A DNA stretch of 64,000 bases, from the NCBI RefSeq assembly GCF_020042345.1, contig NZ_CP083387.1, positions 1,798,001 to 1,862,000 on the forward strand, written 5' to 3'. Shown piece by piece: positions 1 to 9,415 of this stretch. The notes under the pieces were generated by a model. It made no database searches and had not been told where the DNA came from. It worked only from the letters and a program-made list of their open reading frames with translations. Source of the DNA: Arachidicoccus terrestris. GTDB lineage: Bacteria; Bacteroidota; Bacteroidia; Chitinophagales; Chitinophagaceae. A program made the translations under genes and the position numbers. Position 1 is the first letter of the stretch; each line of letters opens with the position of its first letter.

Positions 1-611
1 CTCGTTACAATACCACGTATCTCGGTCGTGCGGCCGGAAAAGGATTCGAAATTGACAAACATCTCACCATAGAGAACGCTCCATAACGGATTATTGTTTT
101 CCGCATAGAACTTTGTCAAAAAATAATAATTGCTACTGATGGAAGGCCCTACCTCAATGCCTTTCTCCCAGGCGGTTTTAGCGAGTTCCGGCTTACTGTT
201 CTGCTTCAGTGCATCTCCCAGCTCTGCATATAACAAGCTGTTTTCGGGAAACTTTTCAACAGCGTCTTTATAGATCCGTTCGGCTTCCGCATATTTTGAA
301 TCCGCGCGGTAGGCTGAGCCCAGTATCTGATAACACTGAACATCTGCGTCCGGGCTGGCAATTAATTTTTTACCGACCTCAATGGCCTTCACATAATCTT
401 TTTTCCATGTATTGATAAACGCCTCATCTTTTAAAAGGCTCAGATTATCCGGAAAATTGACTTCGGCTTCCTGGATAATGGACAATGCCTTATCCATATC
501 ACCGTCTTTGGCTTTGTCCATCGCCTGCTTGTGTGCATCAATGACTCCAGCCTGTCCAAAAGCGGCCATCGCCCCCAGTAACAGCATGGGTAATACCAGT
601 AATTTCTTCAT
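1..611 (-). CDS. Secreted tetratricopeptide-repeat protein (3' end outside window)
   Basis: The gene reads leftwards from an ATG at 611 and runs off the window start, so only about 203 N-terminal residues are visible. It opens with a Sec signal peptide (MKKLLVLPMLLLGAMAAFGQ). Helical repeats follow with TPR spacing, for example KALSIIQEAEVNFPDN, KYAEAERIYKDAVEKFPEN and PELAKTAWEKGIEVGPS. The likely role is a periplasmic or outer-membrane-facing protein-interaction scaffold. No enzymatic motif is visible and the partner is unknown. It lies downstream of the DUF1015 gene on the same strand with a 62-base gap, so it may be cotranscribed. Confidence 0.8.
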   Translation of the reverse strand, partial: MKKLLVLPMLLLGAMAAFGQAGVIDAHKQAMDKAKDGDMDKALSIIQEAEVNFPDNLSLLKDEAFINTWKKDYVKAIEVGKKLIASPDADVQCYQILGSAYRADSKYAEAERIYKDAVEKFPENSLLYAELGDALKQNSKPELAKTAWEKGIEVGPSISSNYYFLTKFYAENNNPLWSVLYGEMFVNFESFSGRTTEIRGIVT

Positions 612-673
612 AATATACTTTTATTAATAGATATAGGTTGTTTGAATGTTTAGCGATTGTACAATCAGCTATT

Positions 674-1906
674 TTATTTGATTAGATGCGTCAACAGGCC
701 ATCTCGTAATTTGGGCTCAAACCAGGTGCTTTTAGGGGGCATGACATTCCCGCTGTCGGCAATCGCAAATAACTGCTCGATGCCTACAGGATACAAACTA
801 AATGCCAGAACCATTTCTCCTGAATCGACTCGGGACGTCAACCCCTCCAGGCCACGAATGCCTCCTACAAAATCAATCCTTTTATCGGTTCTCTGGTCAA
901 GAATTCCTAAAACAGGTCCTAAGATATTTTTCTGCAAAACGCTAATATCCAAAACACCTACAGGATCGGAAGCGTCAAAGCTACCTTCCTTGGCTACCAA
1001 TTCATACCACTTATGCGCTATGTACAGACCAATGTGATGCAAGGCAGCCGGCTTGACGGGCTGATCGCTGGGAATTATAGTAAAGTTTTCTGCTAACTTT
1101 TCCAGAAACGCTTCCGGGGACAATCCGTTCAGATCAGTGATGACCCTGTTATAATCCAGAATCTGCAATTCACTGGCCGGAAACAAGGTCGTCAGAAAAT
1201 AATCTGAAGCCGGCGTCCTATCTGCTCCCAGCGCTTTACGCACCTTAGCGGCTGAAGCTGCTCTGTGGTGTCCATCTGCAATATAGGTTTCAGGCACCTC
1301 ATTTGCAAAGATATCCGTGATCCGGCTTATAGTCGGATCATCATCGACCAGCCACACAGTATGACGAATGCCGTCATCCGCCACAAAATCATAAATGGCG
1401 GTGTGGTTGTTTTTCCAGTCGCCAATGAGCTGGTTGAGCACAGGTACATCTCTATAGGCTAAAAATACATTACCCGTTTGCGCACCGGTAATGGTGATAT
1501 GGTTGATTCTGTCCTGTTCTTTTTCAGGGCGGGTAAACTCGTGCTTTTTGATAATATCATTTTCATAATCATCCACTGAACTGACAGCAACAAGGCCCGT
1601 CTGGCTCTTGCCATTCATGACCAACTGATAGATATAATAAGCAGGCTTTTGTTCCTGTATCAGAATATGATTATCAATAAAAGCCTTCAGGTTCTCCCGG
1701 GCTTTCTCGTACACGGCCCGGTCATGAATGTCTACCGACTCCGGCAGGTCAATTTCACTTTTAGTGATATGCAGAAAAGACGCAGATTTCTCAGCTGCTT
1801 CCTTTCTGGCCTCTTCCCGGTTCAATACGTCATATGGTCTGCTCGCCACACCCGCCGCAAAATTTTCTGCAGGGCGAAGTGCATTAAAAGGTTGGATTCT
1901 ACTCAT
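674..1906 (-). CDS. DUF1015 family protein
   Basis: This 410-residue cytoplasmic protein matches DUF1015 in length and landmarks: an N-terminal IQPFNALRPAENFA segment, the YIADGHHRAASAAK motif in the middle, and VDFVGGIRGLEGL near the C-terminus. The GHHR segment resembles a catalytic or phosphate-binding motif, but the biochemical activity of the family is not established to my knowledge. It follows serC on the same strand with a 98-base gap. DUF1015 genes are often linked to serine-biosynthesis genes in Bacteroidota, so a role tied to that pathway is reasonable but inferred. The start is an ATG at 1906. Confidence 0.88.
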   Translation of the reverse strand: MSRIQPFNALRPAENFAAGVASRPYDVLNREEARKEAAEKSASFLHITKSEIDLPESVDIHDRAVYEKARENLKAFIDNHILIQEQKPAYYIYQLVMNGKSQTGLVAVSSVDDYENDIIKKHEFTRPEKEQDRINHITITGAQTGNVFLAYRDVPVLNQLIGDWKNNHTAIYDFVADDGIRHTVWLVDDDPTISRITDIFANEVPETYIADGHHRAASAAKVRKALGADRTPASDYFLTTLFPASELQILDYNRVITDLNGLSPEAFLEKLAENFTIIPSDQPVKPAALHHIGLYIAHKWYELVAKEGSFDASDPVGVLDISVLQKNILGPVLGILDQRTDKRIDFVGGIRGLEGLTSRVDSGEMVLAFSLYPVGIEQLFAIADSGNVMPPKSTWFEPKLRDGLLTHLIK

Positions 1907-2004
1907 ATCTCTTTTATTACAATTGCTCTCTGGATCTGTGCCAACAGACAGCCGCAGAGGCTTAATGGTTCAAAAACGGGGCTATCCCTTTTTTATTTAG
2001 AAAA

Positions 2005-3078
2005 TTATTTTTGTGCCTTATCAAACTGCTCCATCAGGTCTACCAGTGCCTGCACACTCTCCAGTGGCATGGCGTTATACATAGACACTCTGAGCCCGCC
2101 CACACTTCGGTGGCCTTTTACGCCAACCATTCCATTTTCATCGCAAAGCGCAAGAAAGGGTGCTTCCAGGGCTTTGTCTTTCGTCGTAAAAGTCGCATTC
2201 ATCAAAGAGCGATCTTCCTTAGCCACAATAGGCGTAAACACATCCAGATTATCCAATGCCTGATAGAATAAATCAGCGCGAACTTTAGCTCTTTTCTCCA
2301 TTTCTGTGAGGCCGCCCTGCTGCTTGATCCAGCGAAGCGTCAGCAGAGATACATATACCGCAAATACAGGCGGTGTATTGAACATCGAGTTCGCCTTGAC
2401 ATGATTTTGATAATCCAGTATGGGTGAGATATTTCTGCCGCTATGCCCTAAAATATCTTTTTTAATAACGACAATGGTCGCACCGGCAGCTCCTGCATTC
2501 TTTTGGGCACCGGCATAGATCAATGCATGTTTATCAAAAGCCACCGGCCGGGAGAAAATATCACTGCTCATATCCGCGATAAGCGCGGTCTGTCCGGCAG
2601 CAGGCAAATCATGCCACTGTGTCCCCTCAACAGTATTGTTACTGGTATAATGCAGATAACTGCTCCCTTCGGGAACGATGAAATCTTTATTAATATAACT
2701 GTGACTGCGATCAGCGGTATCTGCCACTGTAACCGCTTTTCCAAAAACAGACGCCTCTTTGATCGCTTTGCCCCCCCATATGCCGTTGTTAATATAGGCC
2801 GCGCTGCCATCTACCGGTAACAAATTAAGCGGAACCTGCATAAACTGCATAGTCGCGCCTCCCTGGAGGAACAGAACGCTATATGTTTCGTCCAATCCCA
2901 TTAATTCTTTTACCAGCGAGCGTGCTTCTTCAATAACCTCTGTAAACCACGGCGTTCTATGTCCGATTTCCAAGATGGACAACCCCAGTCCGTTAAAATC
3001 AATAACGGCCTCGCTGGCCCGCCTCAATACTTCCTCCGGAAGAATAGACGGTCCTGAATTAAAATTGTGCCTTTTCAT
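2005..3078 (-). CDS. serC: Phosphoserine aminotransferase
   Basis: SerC converts 3-phosphohydroxypyruvate and glutamate to O-phosphoserine and 2-oxoglutarate, the second step of serine synthesis; it also acts in pyridoxal phosphate synthesis in some bacteria. The 357 residues are normal for the family. The N-terminus (HNFNSGPSILP) is typical, and the PLP-binding lysine is K193 in YAGAQKNAGAAG. The segment ending in HRSVGGLRVSMYNAMP is the conserved C-terminal substrate-binding region. The gene heads a probable operon with the DUF1015 gene. No serA is present in the window. Confidence 0.96.
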   Translation of the reverse strand: MKRHNFNSGPSILPEEVLRRASEAVIDFNGLGLSILEIGHRTPWFTEVIEEARSLVKELMGLDETYSVLFLQGGATMQFMQVPLNLLPVDGSAAYINNGIWGGKAIKEASVFGKAVTVADTADRSHSYINKDFIVPEGSSYLHYTSNNTVEGTQWHDLPAAGQTALIADMSSDIFSRPVAFDKHALIYAGAQKNAGAAGATIVVIKKDILGHSGRNISPILDYQNHVKANSMFNTPPVFAVYVSLLTLRWIKQQGGLTEMEKRAKVRADLFYQALDNLDVFTPIVAKEDRSLMNATFTTKDKALEAPFLALCDENGMVGVKGHRSVGGLRVSMYNAMPLESVQALVDLMEQFDKAQK

Positions 3079-3253
3079 TACTGAAAATTGTTTAAATGAT
3101 GATCTGATGATAGATTTTGAAGCGGAAAGTTACGAGAATTGGCTGACTGTACAATAGAAGGAGCATCGAACTTATAAAAATGACCGGAAGGCTGATGATT
3201 TATACAAAATGGAACGATCCGGTCAAGTCAACAGTTTAGGCTAAATAGTTCAT

Positions 3254-3892
3254 TTAACGCAACTGCTGCTCAAACTGTTCATTAATTGTTTCAATGACCT
3301 CCAGTACTTCGTCACGGCCCTTCTTTTTAGTGGCGCTGGTAATGATTACCCGCGGTAAAAACTGCCAGGACTCCCTAAGTTCATCCAGAAAGAAACCGAC
3401 ATTTCGTTCTACCACCCCAGGCTTCTCCTTGTCCGATTTGGTAAAGACCAGCGTAAAGGGAATCTGCCACCGACCAAGTGCCATAACAAATTCCATATCA
3501 ATGGCCTGAGGCTTATGCCGGCTATCAATCAACACAAATAATTGCATCAGGTTTTCCCTGCCGGCAATATAATTTTCAATCATAGCTGACCAGGATTTGC
3601 GGGCTTTCTGGGCCACTTTCGCATACCCATAGCCTGGTAAATCCACCAAGTACCAGTTATATTTAGGTCCTTTCTCCTTTTTGCTGCTTTCAATAGAAAA
3701 ATGATTAATCATCTGTGTTTTGCCTGGCGTGGAAGACGTTTTGGCAAGTGACTGACGTTGACAAAGCATATTGATCAGGGATGATTTCCCCACATTACTT
3801 CGGCCAATAAAGGCATATTCCGGGCGGTCCGGCTTGGGGCACTTTTCCCAGGAAGGGCTGGAAATCAGATACGTCGCGTTTTTTATTACCAT
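3254..3892 (-). CDS. engB: Ribosome-biogenesis GTPase EngB/YihA
   Basis: This 212-residue TRAFAC-class GTPase shows G1 GRSNVGKSS near residue 31, a G2 region around STPGKTQ, G3 DLPGYGYAK, and G4 TKSDK. EngB (YsxC/YihA) is an essential factor in large-subunit assembly in the bacteria studied. The length and the N-terminal EYAFIGRSNVGKSSLIN signature fit the family well. It is transcribed divergently from the Asp-box protein at 3990. A TATCTTTG box (3904 to 3897) lies so close to the ATG that the transcript may be nearly leaderless. Confidence 0.96.
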   Translation of the reverse strand: MVIKNATYLISSPSWEKCPKPDRPEYAFIGRSNVGKSSLINMLCQRQSLAKTSSTPGKTQMINHFSIESSKKEKGPKYNWYLVDLPGYGYAKVAQKARKSWSAMIENYIAGRENLMQLFVLIDSRHKPQAIDMEFVMALGRWQIPFTLVFTKSDKEKPGVVERNVGFFLDELRESWQFLPRVIITSATKKKGRDEVLEVIETINEQFEQQLR

Positions 3893-3896
3893 GCCG

Positions 3897-3904
3897 CAAA
3901 GATA
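3897..3904 (-). promoter_or_regulatory. Putative -7 box of engB (TATCTTTG)
   Basis: On the minus strand the sequence TATCTTTG matches the Bacteroidetes -7 consensus TAnnTTTG and ends five bases before the engB ATG. No good -33 TTG was found at the expected distance. A start about seven bases downstream would give an almost leaderless mRNA. Confidence 0.4.
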
Positions 3905-3989
3905 ACATAACTAAATCAGAAGCAGCAGTACCGGCTGGCCATAATCCCAGGCAGGCAAAAATGATTAATTTTAGCACTAAAATTGACTT

Positions 3990-4994
3990 ATGCACAGAAT
4001 TACACTATCCTGCATGTTGTTCTTGACAAGCCTGGGATATGGCCTTTCACAGACACCTGTCCTTCATATCTTGGAATCCGGCAAGGCTACCAACCTGAGA
4101 GGTGTCAGCAGTCATGATGGAAAAAGCATCTGGGTCAGTGGAAGTAGTGGCCAGACCGGCCTATCCAAAGACAGTGGCAAAACATGGGTCTGGCACATCC
4201 CGAAAGGATATGAAAAAAGGGATTTCCGGGACATAGCGGCTTTAGGAGAAGATGCCGCCGTCACGATCGCCGTAGACACGCCGGCCGTGATCCTAAAAAC
4301 GACAGACGGAGGCCGCCACTGGAGACAGGTTTACAAAAATAACCGGCCGGGTATGTTTCTTGACGCCATGGATTTTGCAGACCACTACAACGGCGTAGTG
4401 GTGGGAGACCCTATAGATGGCCAGATATTTTTGGCAAAAACGACAAATGCGGGGGATAGCTGGCAGTCTTTTACACCTGACCTAAAAGACAGTATTGCCA
4501 GCGGTGAAGCTTTTTTTGCGGCCAGTGGCAGCAATATCCACCTGCAAAACGACGGCGTTTTTTTATTGTCTAGTGGCGGAGCCAGGTCCAGGCTATGGAA
4601 AAGCCATCAAAGTGCCACTTTGCTGCCGTTTCAACAAGACAATCTCACAGCCGGACCTAACGGGATGGACGTAAAAGGAAATATCATTGCTATTGCAGGG
4701 GGAAATTATACACAGCCAGGCTCAACAGACAGCAGTTATGCTATTTCTTATGACGGTGGACAGCACTGGAAACCTTATAACAAATTGCCGGGTTATGGCA
4801 GCGCTGTGGCCATTATTTCTGACAGTGTACTGGTGGCCTGTGGCCTAAAGGGAGTCTGGCTGACCAAAAATGGCGGTAAGACCTGGGCGACAATTGATGC
4901 CCGACCTTTTAACGCACTGCTATACATACCCCGCAGCAAAAAATTGTTTCTGGCCGGTCCCAACGGGACCATCGCCCTCCTGGAGGGTCTATAG
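3990..4994 (+). CDS. Secreted Asp-box (BNR-like) beta-propeller protein, Ycf48-like
   Basis: The 334-residue protein begins with a signal peptide (MHRITLSCMLFLTSLGYGLSQ). It carries at least five Asp-box/BNR-type turns: KDSGKTWVWH, TDGGRHWRQVY, TNAGDSWQSF, YDGGQHWKPY and KNGGKTWATI, spread along the chain as in a six- or seven-bladed propeller. Proteins of this shape are annotated as oxidoreductase-like or Ycf48/Hcf136-like in Bacteroidota. No sialidase catalytic set is apparent, so a binding or scaffolding role in the periplasm is likelier. The ATG at 3990 is supported by the signal peptide. Confidence 0.82.
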   Translation: MHRITLSCMLFLTSLGYGLSQTPVLHILESGKATNLRGVSSHDGKSIWVSGSSGQTGLSKDSGKTWVWHIPKGYEKRDFRDIAALGEDAAVTIAVDTPAVILKTTDGGRHWRQVYKNNRPGMFLDAMDFADHYNGVVVGDPIDGQIFLAKTTNAGDSWQSFTPDLKDSIASGEAFFAASGSNIHLQNDGVFLLSSGGARSRLWKSHQSATLLPFQQDNLTAGPNGMDVKGNIIAIAGGNYTQPGSTDSSYAISYDGGQHWKPYNKLPGYGSAVAIISDSVLVACGLKGVWLTKNGGKTWATIDARPFNALLYIPRSKKLFLAGPNGTIALLEGL

Positions 4995-5057
4995 CCCTAT
5001 TTTAGGCGAGGCCCCTGATTTGCTTATTTTTATGTAATTTCGGAGTAGTCAAAACGA

Positions 5058-5309
5058 ATGAATATGCAGTCCTTTATCATCAATATACCTGAAGAAAAAA
5101 TAGACTTTTTTCTGGAACTGGCCGAAATGCTGGATTTTGAAGTGTTGGAAATAGAGGAAGACGAATTTGAAATTGAAGATGAGCAAGAAGAAAAATCCGG
5201 CCATTCAAAAAAGAAACCGCCGAATCCGGGGCAATCGTCTCCTGAAACAGATGACCCTTTTCTGGATTGGGAAGCAGAAAGGAAAAATGCCAAGAAAAAT
5301 AAATACTAA
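5058..5309 (+). CDS. Small acidic protein, antitoxin-like, unknown function
   Basis: An 83-residue protein with no recognised family. The first ~30 residues (IINIPEEKIDFFLELAEMLDF) look like a short beta strand plus helix, as in small Bacteroidetes antitoxin-type proteins. A very acidic stretch (EVLEIEEDEFEIEDEQEE) and a basic, proline-containing tail (KKKPPNPG, KKNKY) follow. No toxin-like gene follows; the next gene is a lipoprotein. The ATG at 5058 follows a stretch free of other genes. An opposite-strand reading of the same bases is Ser/Phe-rich and looks like a shadow. The coding call is moderate and no function is assigned. Confidence 0.55.
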   Translation: MNMQSFIINIPEEKIDFFLELAEMLDFEVLEIEEDEFEIEDEQEEKSGHSKKKPPNPGQSSPETDDPFLDWEAERKNAKKNKY

Positions 5310-5331
5310 TCACCATAACTGCATAAGTATT

Positions 5332-5339
5332 TACCTTTG
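5332..5339 (+). promoter_or_regulatory. Putative -7 box (TACCTTTG) for the lipoprotein gene
   Basis: TACCTTTG matches the Bacteroidetes -7 consensus and lies 27 bases before the ATG at 5367. No clear -33 TTG is present at 19-21 bases, so this is a partial promoter match. Confidence 0.4.
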
Positions 5340-5366
5340 TCTGGCTAATTTAAAATTTAAACCCTT

Positions 5367-5789
5367 ATGCACCTTCATTTAAATAGAACTATTGTTTGTT
5401 TCGCATTATTACTTATGTCATTTGCATGCGTAAGCTGTAGCAAGGATGACCCCGAAATCACCCATTATCAGCTGGAAGGCACCTGGCAACTATATCGAAC
5501 CTATGTAGGGCAAACGGATTCCATATACGAGCTTAGTGCGGACAACGAGATCATTTTTACGCCCAAATTCTACTGGAGATACATGGATGCATCCCTAAGC
5601 GATTCGGGAAGCTATACCCTGACGGACATAAGTGATGAAAAAGACATCTTTAGTGCCAAAATGACCTTTAACGTCCATGAATATAAGTTCCTGTCTCTGT
5701 ATGGTGATACCCTCTCCTTCACTTCCCCTGACTTCGTTGCCAGCGGGGAGATCTATATAAGGGCAGATAAGCCAGCAGAGTCTGAATAA
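5367..5789 (+). CDS. Lipocalin-like lipoprotein
   Basis: This 140-residue protein has a lipoprotein signal peptide ending in the lipobox SFACVSC, followed by SKDDPE; the acidic residues soon after the cysteine resemble the export signal that sends Bacteroidetes lipoproteins to the cell surface. The mature part is a small beta-rich domain starting LEGTWQLYRTYVGQ and containing SGSYTLTDIS, the pattern of lipocalin-like domains common in this phylum. No ligand can be named. A strong hairpin terminator follows at 5843. Confidence 0.78.
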   Translation: MHLHLNRTIVCFALLLMSFACVSCSKDDPEITHYQLEGTWQLYRTYVGQTDSIYELSADNEIIFTPKFYWRYMDASLSDSGSYTLTDISDEKDIFSAKMTFNVHEYKFLSLYGDTLSFTSPDFVASGEIYIRADKPAESE

Positions 5790-5842
5790 TCATAATAGCG
5801 ATTGACTGAAAAAAGATTTCATAAAATAAACGGCCGGATACG

Positions 5843-5880
5843 AAACCGCCACCATTTAGTCATTAAGTGGTGGCGGTTTT
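5843..5880. terminator. Bidirectional intrinsic terminator
   Basis: Twelve-base perfect arms (AAACCGCCACCA at 5843-5854 and TGGTGGCGGTTT at 5868-5879) enclose a 13-base loop, with a T-run on the plus side and A residues (T on the minus strand) on the other. It sits between the convergent genes ending at 5789 and 5910 and can end both transcripts. Confidence 0.88.
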
Positions 5881-5909
5881 CTATATTCTGAACATTATAC
5901 TTTTGTCAG

Positions 5910-6464
5910 TTACCTGCTACGCTGCACAGAGCTGCGTGTCACTTTCTTTACCTTCTGACCACGGCCGTTACCAGTATTTCTGACAGCCTTATTCGTCGTC
6001 CGTTTCGTAACGGTTGTACTGTTTCTGTTCACCGTACCGTAACCTTTATAATTATTATAATTGTTATTGTGCATAGAAGTATATCTTCTGTCATCCCTTA
6101 ACATGGGCTGCCCGGTGCGTCCTTTATAATGGCTGTAATGCTGGACATCATACTGATTGTTCAGATACGGATTCTGGCGGTTCACCACTACCTTATAGGA
6201 ATTATAGATATTATAATTACGATAATGATTAGGTAACCTGTTCGCAAAGCGCCATTTATTGCCTCTCCAGTAGATATACTGTGCCGTAGCCACATTGTAG
6301 TAGGCATTGATATCAGGTAGATAATAATAATCGACATGATTATACCCTGTGGGTCCCCAGGCCGGCTGGCTGCCTATATTGATACTGATATTGATCTGCG
6401 CCTGTGTTTTACCCATAAATAACACACCAGCCATAACGCTCATTATAATGATAAACTTTTTCAT
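5910..6464 (-). CDS. Secreted Tyr/Asn/Arg-rich protein of unknown function
   Basis: The 184-residue protein has a Sec signal peptide (MKKFIIIMSVMAGVLFMGKTQAQ). A short region with WGPTGYNHVDYYYLPDINAYYN and YWRGNKWRFA follows, a pattern seen in many small uncharacterised Bacteroidetes envelope proteins. The rest is low in hydrophobic residues, rich in Y, N, H and R, and ends with a strongly basic tail (VKKVTRSSVQRSR). No catalytic motif was found. Composition suggests a periplasmic or matrix-associated protein that binds polyanions, which is speculation. It stands alone between the terminator at 5843 and a 284-base spacer. Confidence 0.72.
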   Translation of the reverse strand: MKKFIIIMSVMAGVLFMGKTQAQINISINIGSQPAWGPTGYNHVDYYYLPDINAYYNVATAQYIYWRGNKWRFANRLPNHYRNYNIYNSYKVVVNRQNPYLNNQYDVQHYSHYKGRTGQPMLRDDRRYTSMHNNNYNNYKGYGTVNRNSTTVTKRTTNKAVRNTGNGRGQKVKKVTRSSVQRSR

Positions 6465-6748
6465 AACTTAAAATTTAAAGGGTTCAACAATTTTAGTACC
6501 CATGTGCCTGTTTTGTGTCGCACATATATAAGATGCTGCGCTTTAAAACAAGTTACATGACAGACGCTTCTTTTAGGTAAAATCAATTAATGTTTCGGTG
6601 ATCTGATGAAATAAGGATAAATTCACCCTTCATCCTGGCGCTTTTCATAAATACTTTAACTGATTTTCAATAACTTATTAACAGGCTGATATAATTATGC
6701 AAAGTTCCGCCGATGACAACCGGCCCGGGCAGCCCGTTACCTGTTATC

Positions 6749-7960
<1,212 letters not shown>

Positions 7961-9337
7961 TTAAGATCGGAAGGTGGTGTCTTTCACTTTCACCTTCATC
8001 ATGGAAAACGCGCCCAGTATCATAAAGCCACCGGCCATTACTAAGGAATAGATGGCATTACTGTGATAAAAATATTTCAGGATAAGCCCTCCCAACAGGC
8101 CGTTGACAATTTGCGGAATCGTAATAAAAAAATTAAAGATTCCCATATATACACCCATCTTCTTGGGCGGAAGAGCAGAGGCCAGAATCGCATAAGGCAT
8201 TGCCAGAATACTCCCCCAGGCCATACCGATGCCCACCATCGGCAACAATAGCCAGTATTTACCTTGAATAAAGAAGATTGATATCAGACTTATTCCGCCA
8301 ATCAGCAAGGATAAAGCATGTGTCCTTTTCTTACCTACAACCCGGGCAATAGCAGGCAACAGTAAAGCATATACCGCTGAAACCCCGTTATAGACCCCGA
8401 ATAGCACGCCCACCCAATTGCCGGCATCCGCATAAGCGGCAGAGGACGTGTCTGTTGCCGGCAGATGGTAAACATGTTCTGCAATAGCCGGTGTCGTATA
8501 GACCCACATAGAAAACAGGGCAAACCAGGAGAAGAACTGTACCCAGCCTAATTGCCGCATCGTCAGTGGCATTTTGCGGATATCTTTGATGATCGTCCTG
8601 ACACTACCTTCTTTTTTGATCACTTCCTCCACGACATCCAACTCCTGAACAGCATCCTGCTCATACAATCTGGCCTGCTGCGGGCTATATTCTTTGGTCG
8701 TCACAATGGTCCATAAGATTGCCGCCACCAGTACCGCGGCGCCTATATAAAAGGTGAAGATCACGTTAGCAGGCACTTCTCCTGCGGGCGCCGTTGCCTG
8801 AACATGAAAGATCTCAGCCAGTAAAAAAGGCATTACAGAACCGAGAATAGCACCGGCACCGATCAAAAAGGTTTGAATGGAAAAACCCAGACTGGATTGG
8901 CTATCCGGCAATTTATCGGCGACGAGTGCCCTGAAAGGCTCCATAGCCACATTAATCGAGGCGTCTGTCAGCATCAGCATACTGGCACCTACAATAATGG
9001 GTGGCATGAGATAGGCCAGAAAGGAAGCATTGGGCATAACGATCAGTGCCAGTGCAGTCAGTAATGCACCCACGAGAAAATATGGCTTTCTGCGGCCAAA
9101 TCTTGTCCAGGTCCTGTCACTGTAGTGACCGATAAGCGGTTGTACAATCATACCCGTCAGCGGCGCCGCCAGCCAAAAAAGTGACAGATGATCTACCTCC
9201 GCCCCAAATGTCTGCAGAATCCGGGAGGCATTGCCGTTTTGCAGCGCGAAGGCAAACTGAATCCCGAAAAAGCCAACACTCATGTTGAATATACTCTTTA
9301 TAGACAGCTTGGGCTTCGTGATTCTTTTTGTCGTCAT
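7961..9337 (-). CDS. MFS sugar transporter, SLC45/maltose-type
   Basis: The 458-residue protein is a 12-helix major facilitator. The cytoplasmic loop between helices 2 and 3 reads GHYSDRTWTRFGRRKPYF, the mark of the SLC45/sucrose-maltose group. A long cytoplasmic loop (YEQDAVQELDVVEEVIKKEG) separates the halves. It should take malto-oligosaccharides or maltose produced in the periplasm across the inner membrane, probably with protons. Position inside the susCD locus, downstream of two GH13 genes and a GH31 gene, supports a maltodextrin substrate; this is inference from context. The spacer from the upstream GH13 gene is 78 bases. Confidence 0.9.
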   Translation of the reverse strand: MTTKRITKPKLSIKSIFNMSVGFFGIQFAFALQNGNASRILQTFGAEVDHLSLFWLAAPLTGMIVQPLIGHYSDRTWTRFGRRKPYFLVGALLTALALIVMPNASFLAYLMPPIIVGASMLMLTDASINVAMEPFRALVADKLPDSQSSLGFSIQTFLIGAGAILGSVMPFLLAEIFHVQATAPAGEVPANVIFTFYIGAAVLVAAILWTIVTTKEYSPQQARLYEQDAVQELDVVEEVIKKEGSVRTIIKDIRKMPLTMRQLGWVQFFSWFALFSMWVYTTPAIAEHVYHLPATDTSSAAYADAGNWVGVLFGVYNGVSAVYALLLPAIARVVGKKRTHALSLLIGGISLISIFFIQGKYWLLLPMVGIGMAWGSILAMPYAILASALPPKKMGVYMGIFNFFITIPQIVNGLLGGLILKYFYHSNAIYSLVMAGGFMILGAFSMMKVKVKDTTFRS

Positions 9338-9415
9338 TTGATGCTGTTTTCTGGTATCCCCTTTGGGATATTTCTTTTAAAAATACATTTTTTAAAGGCA
9401 ATAGCCAATTATCGT

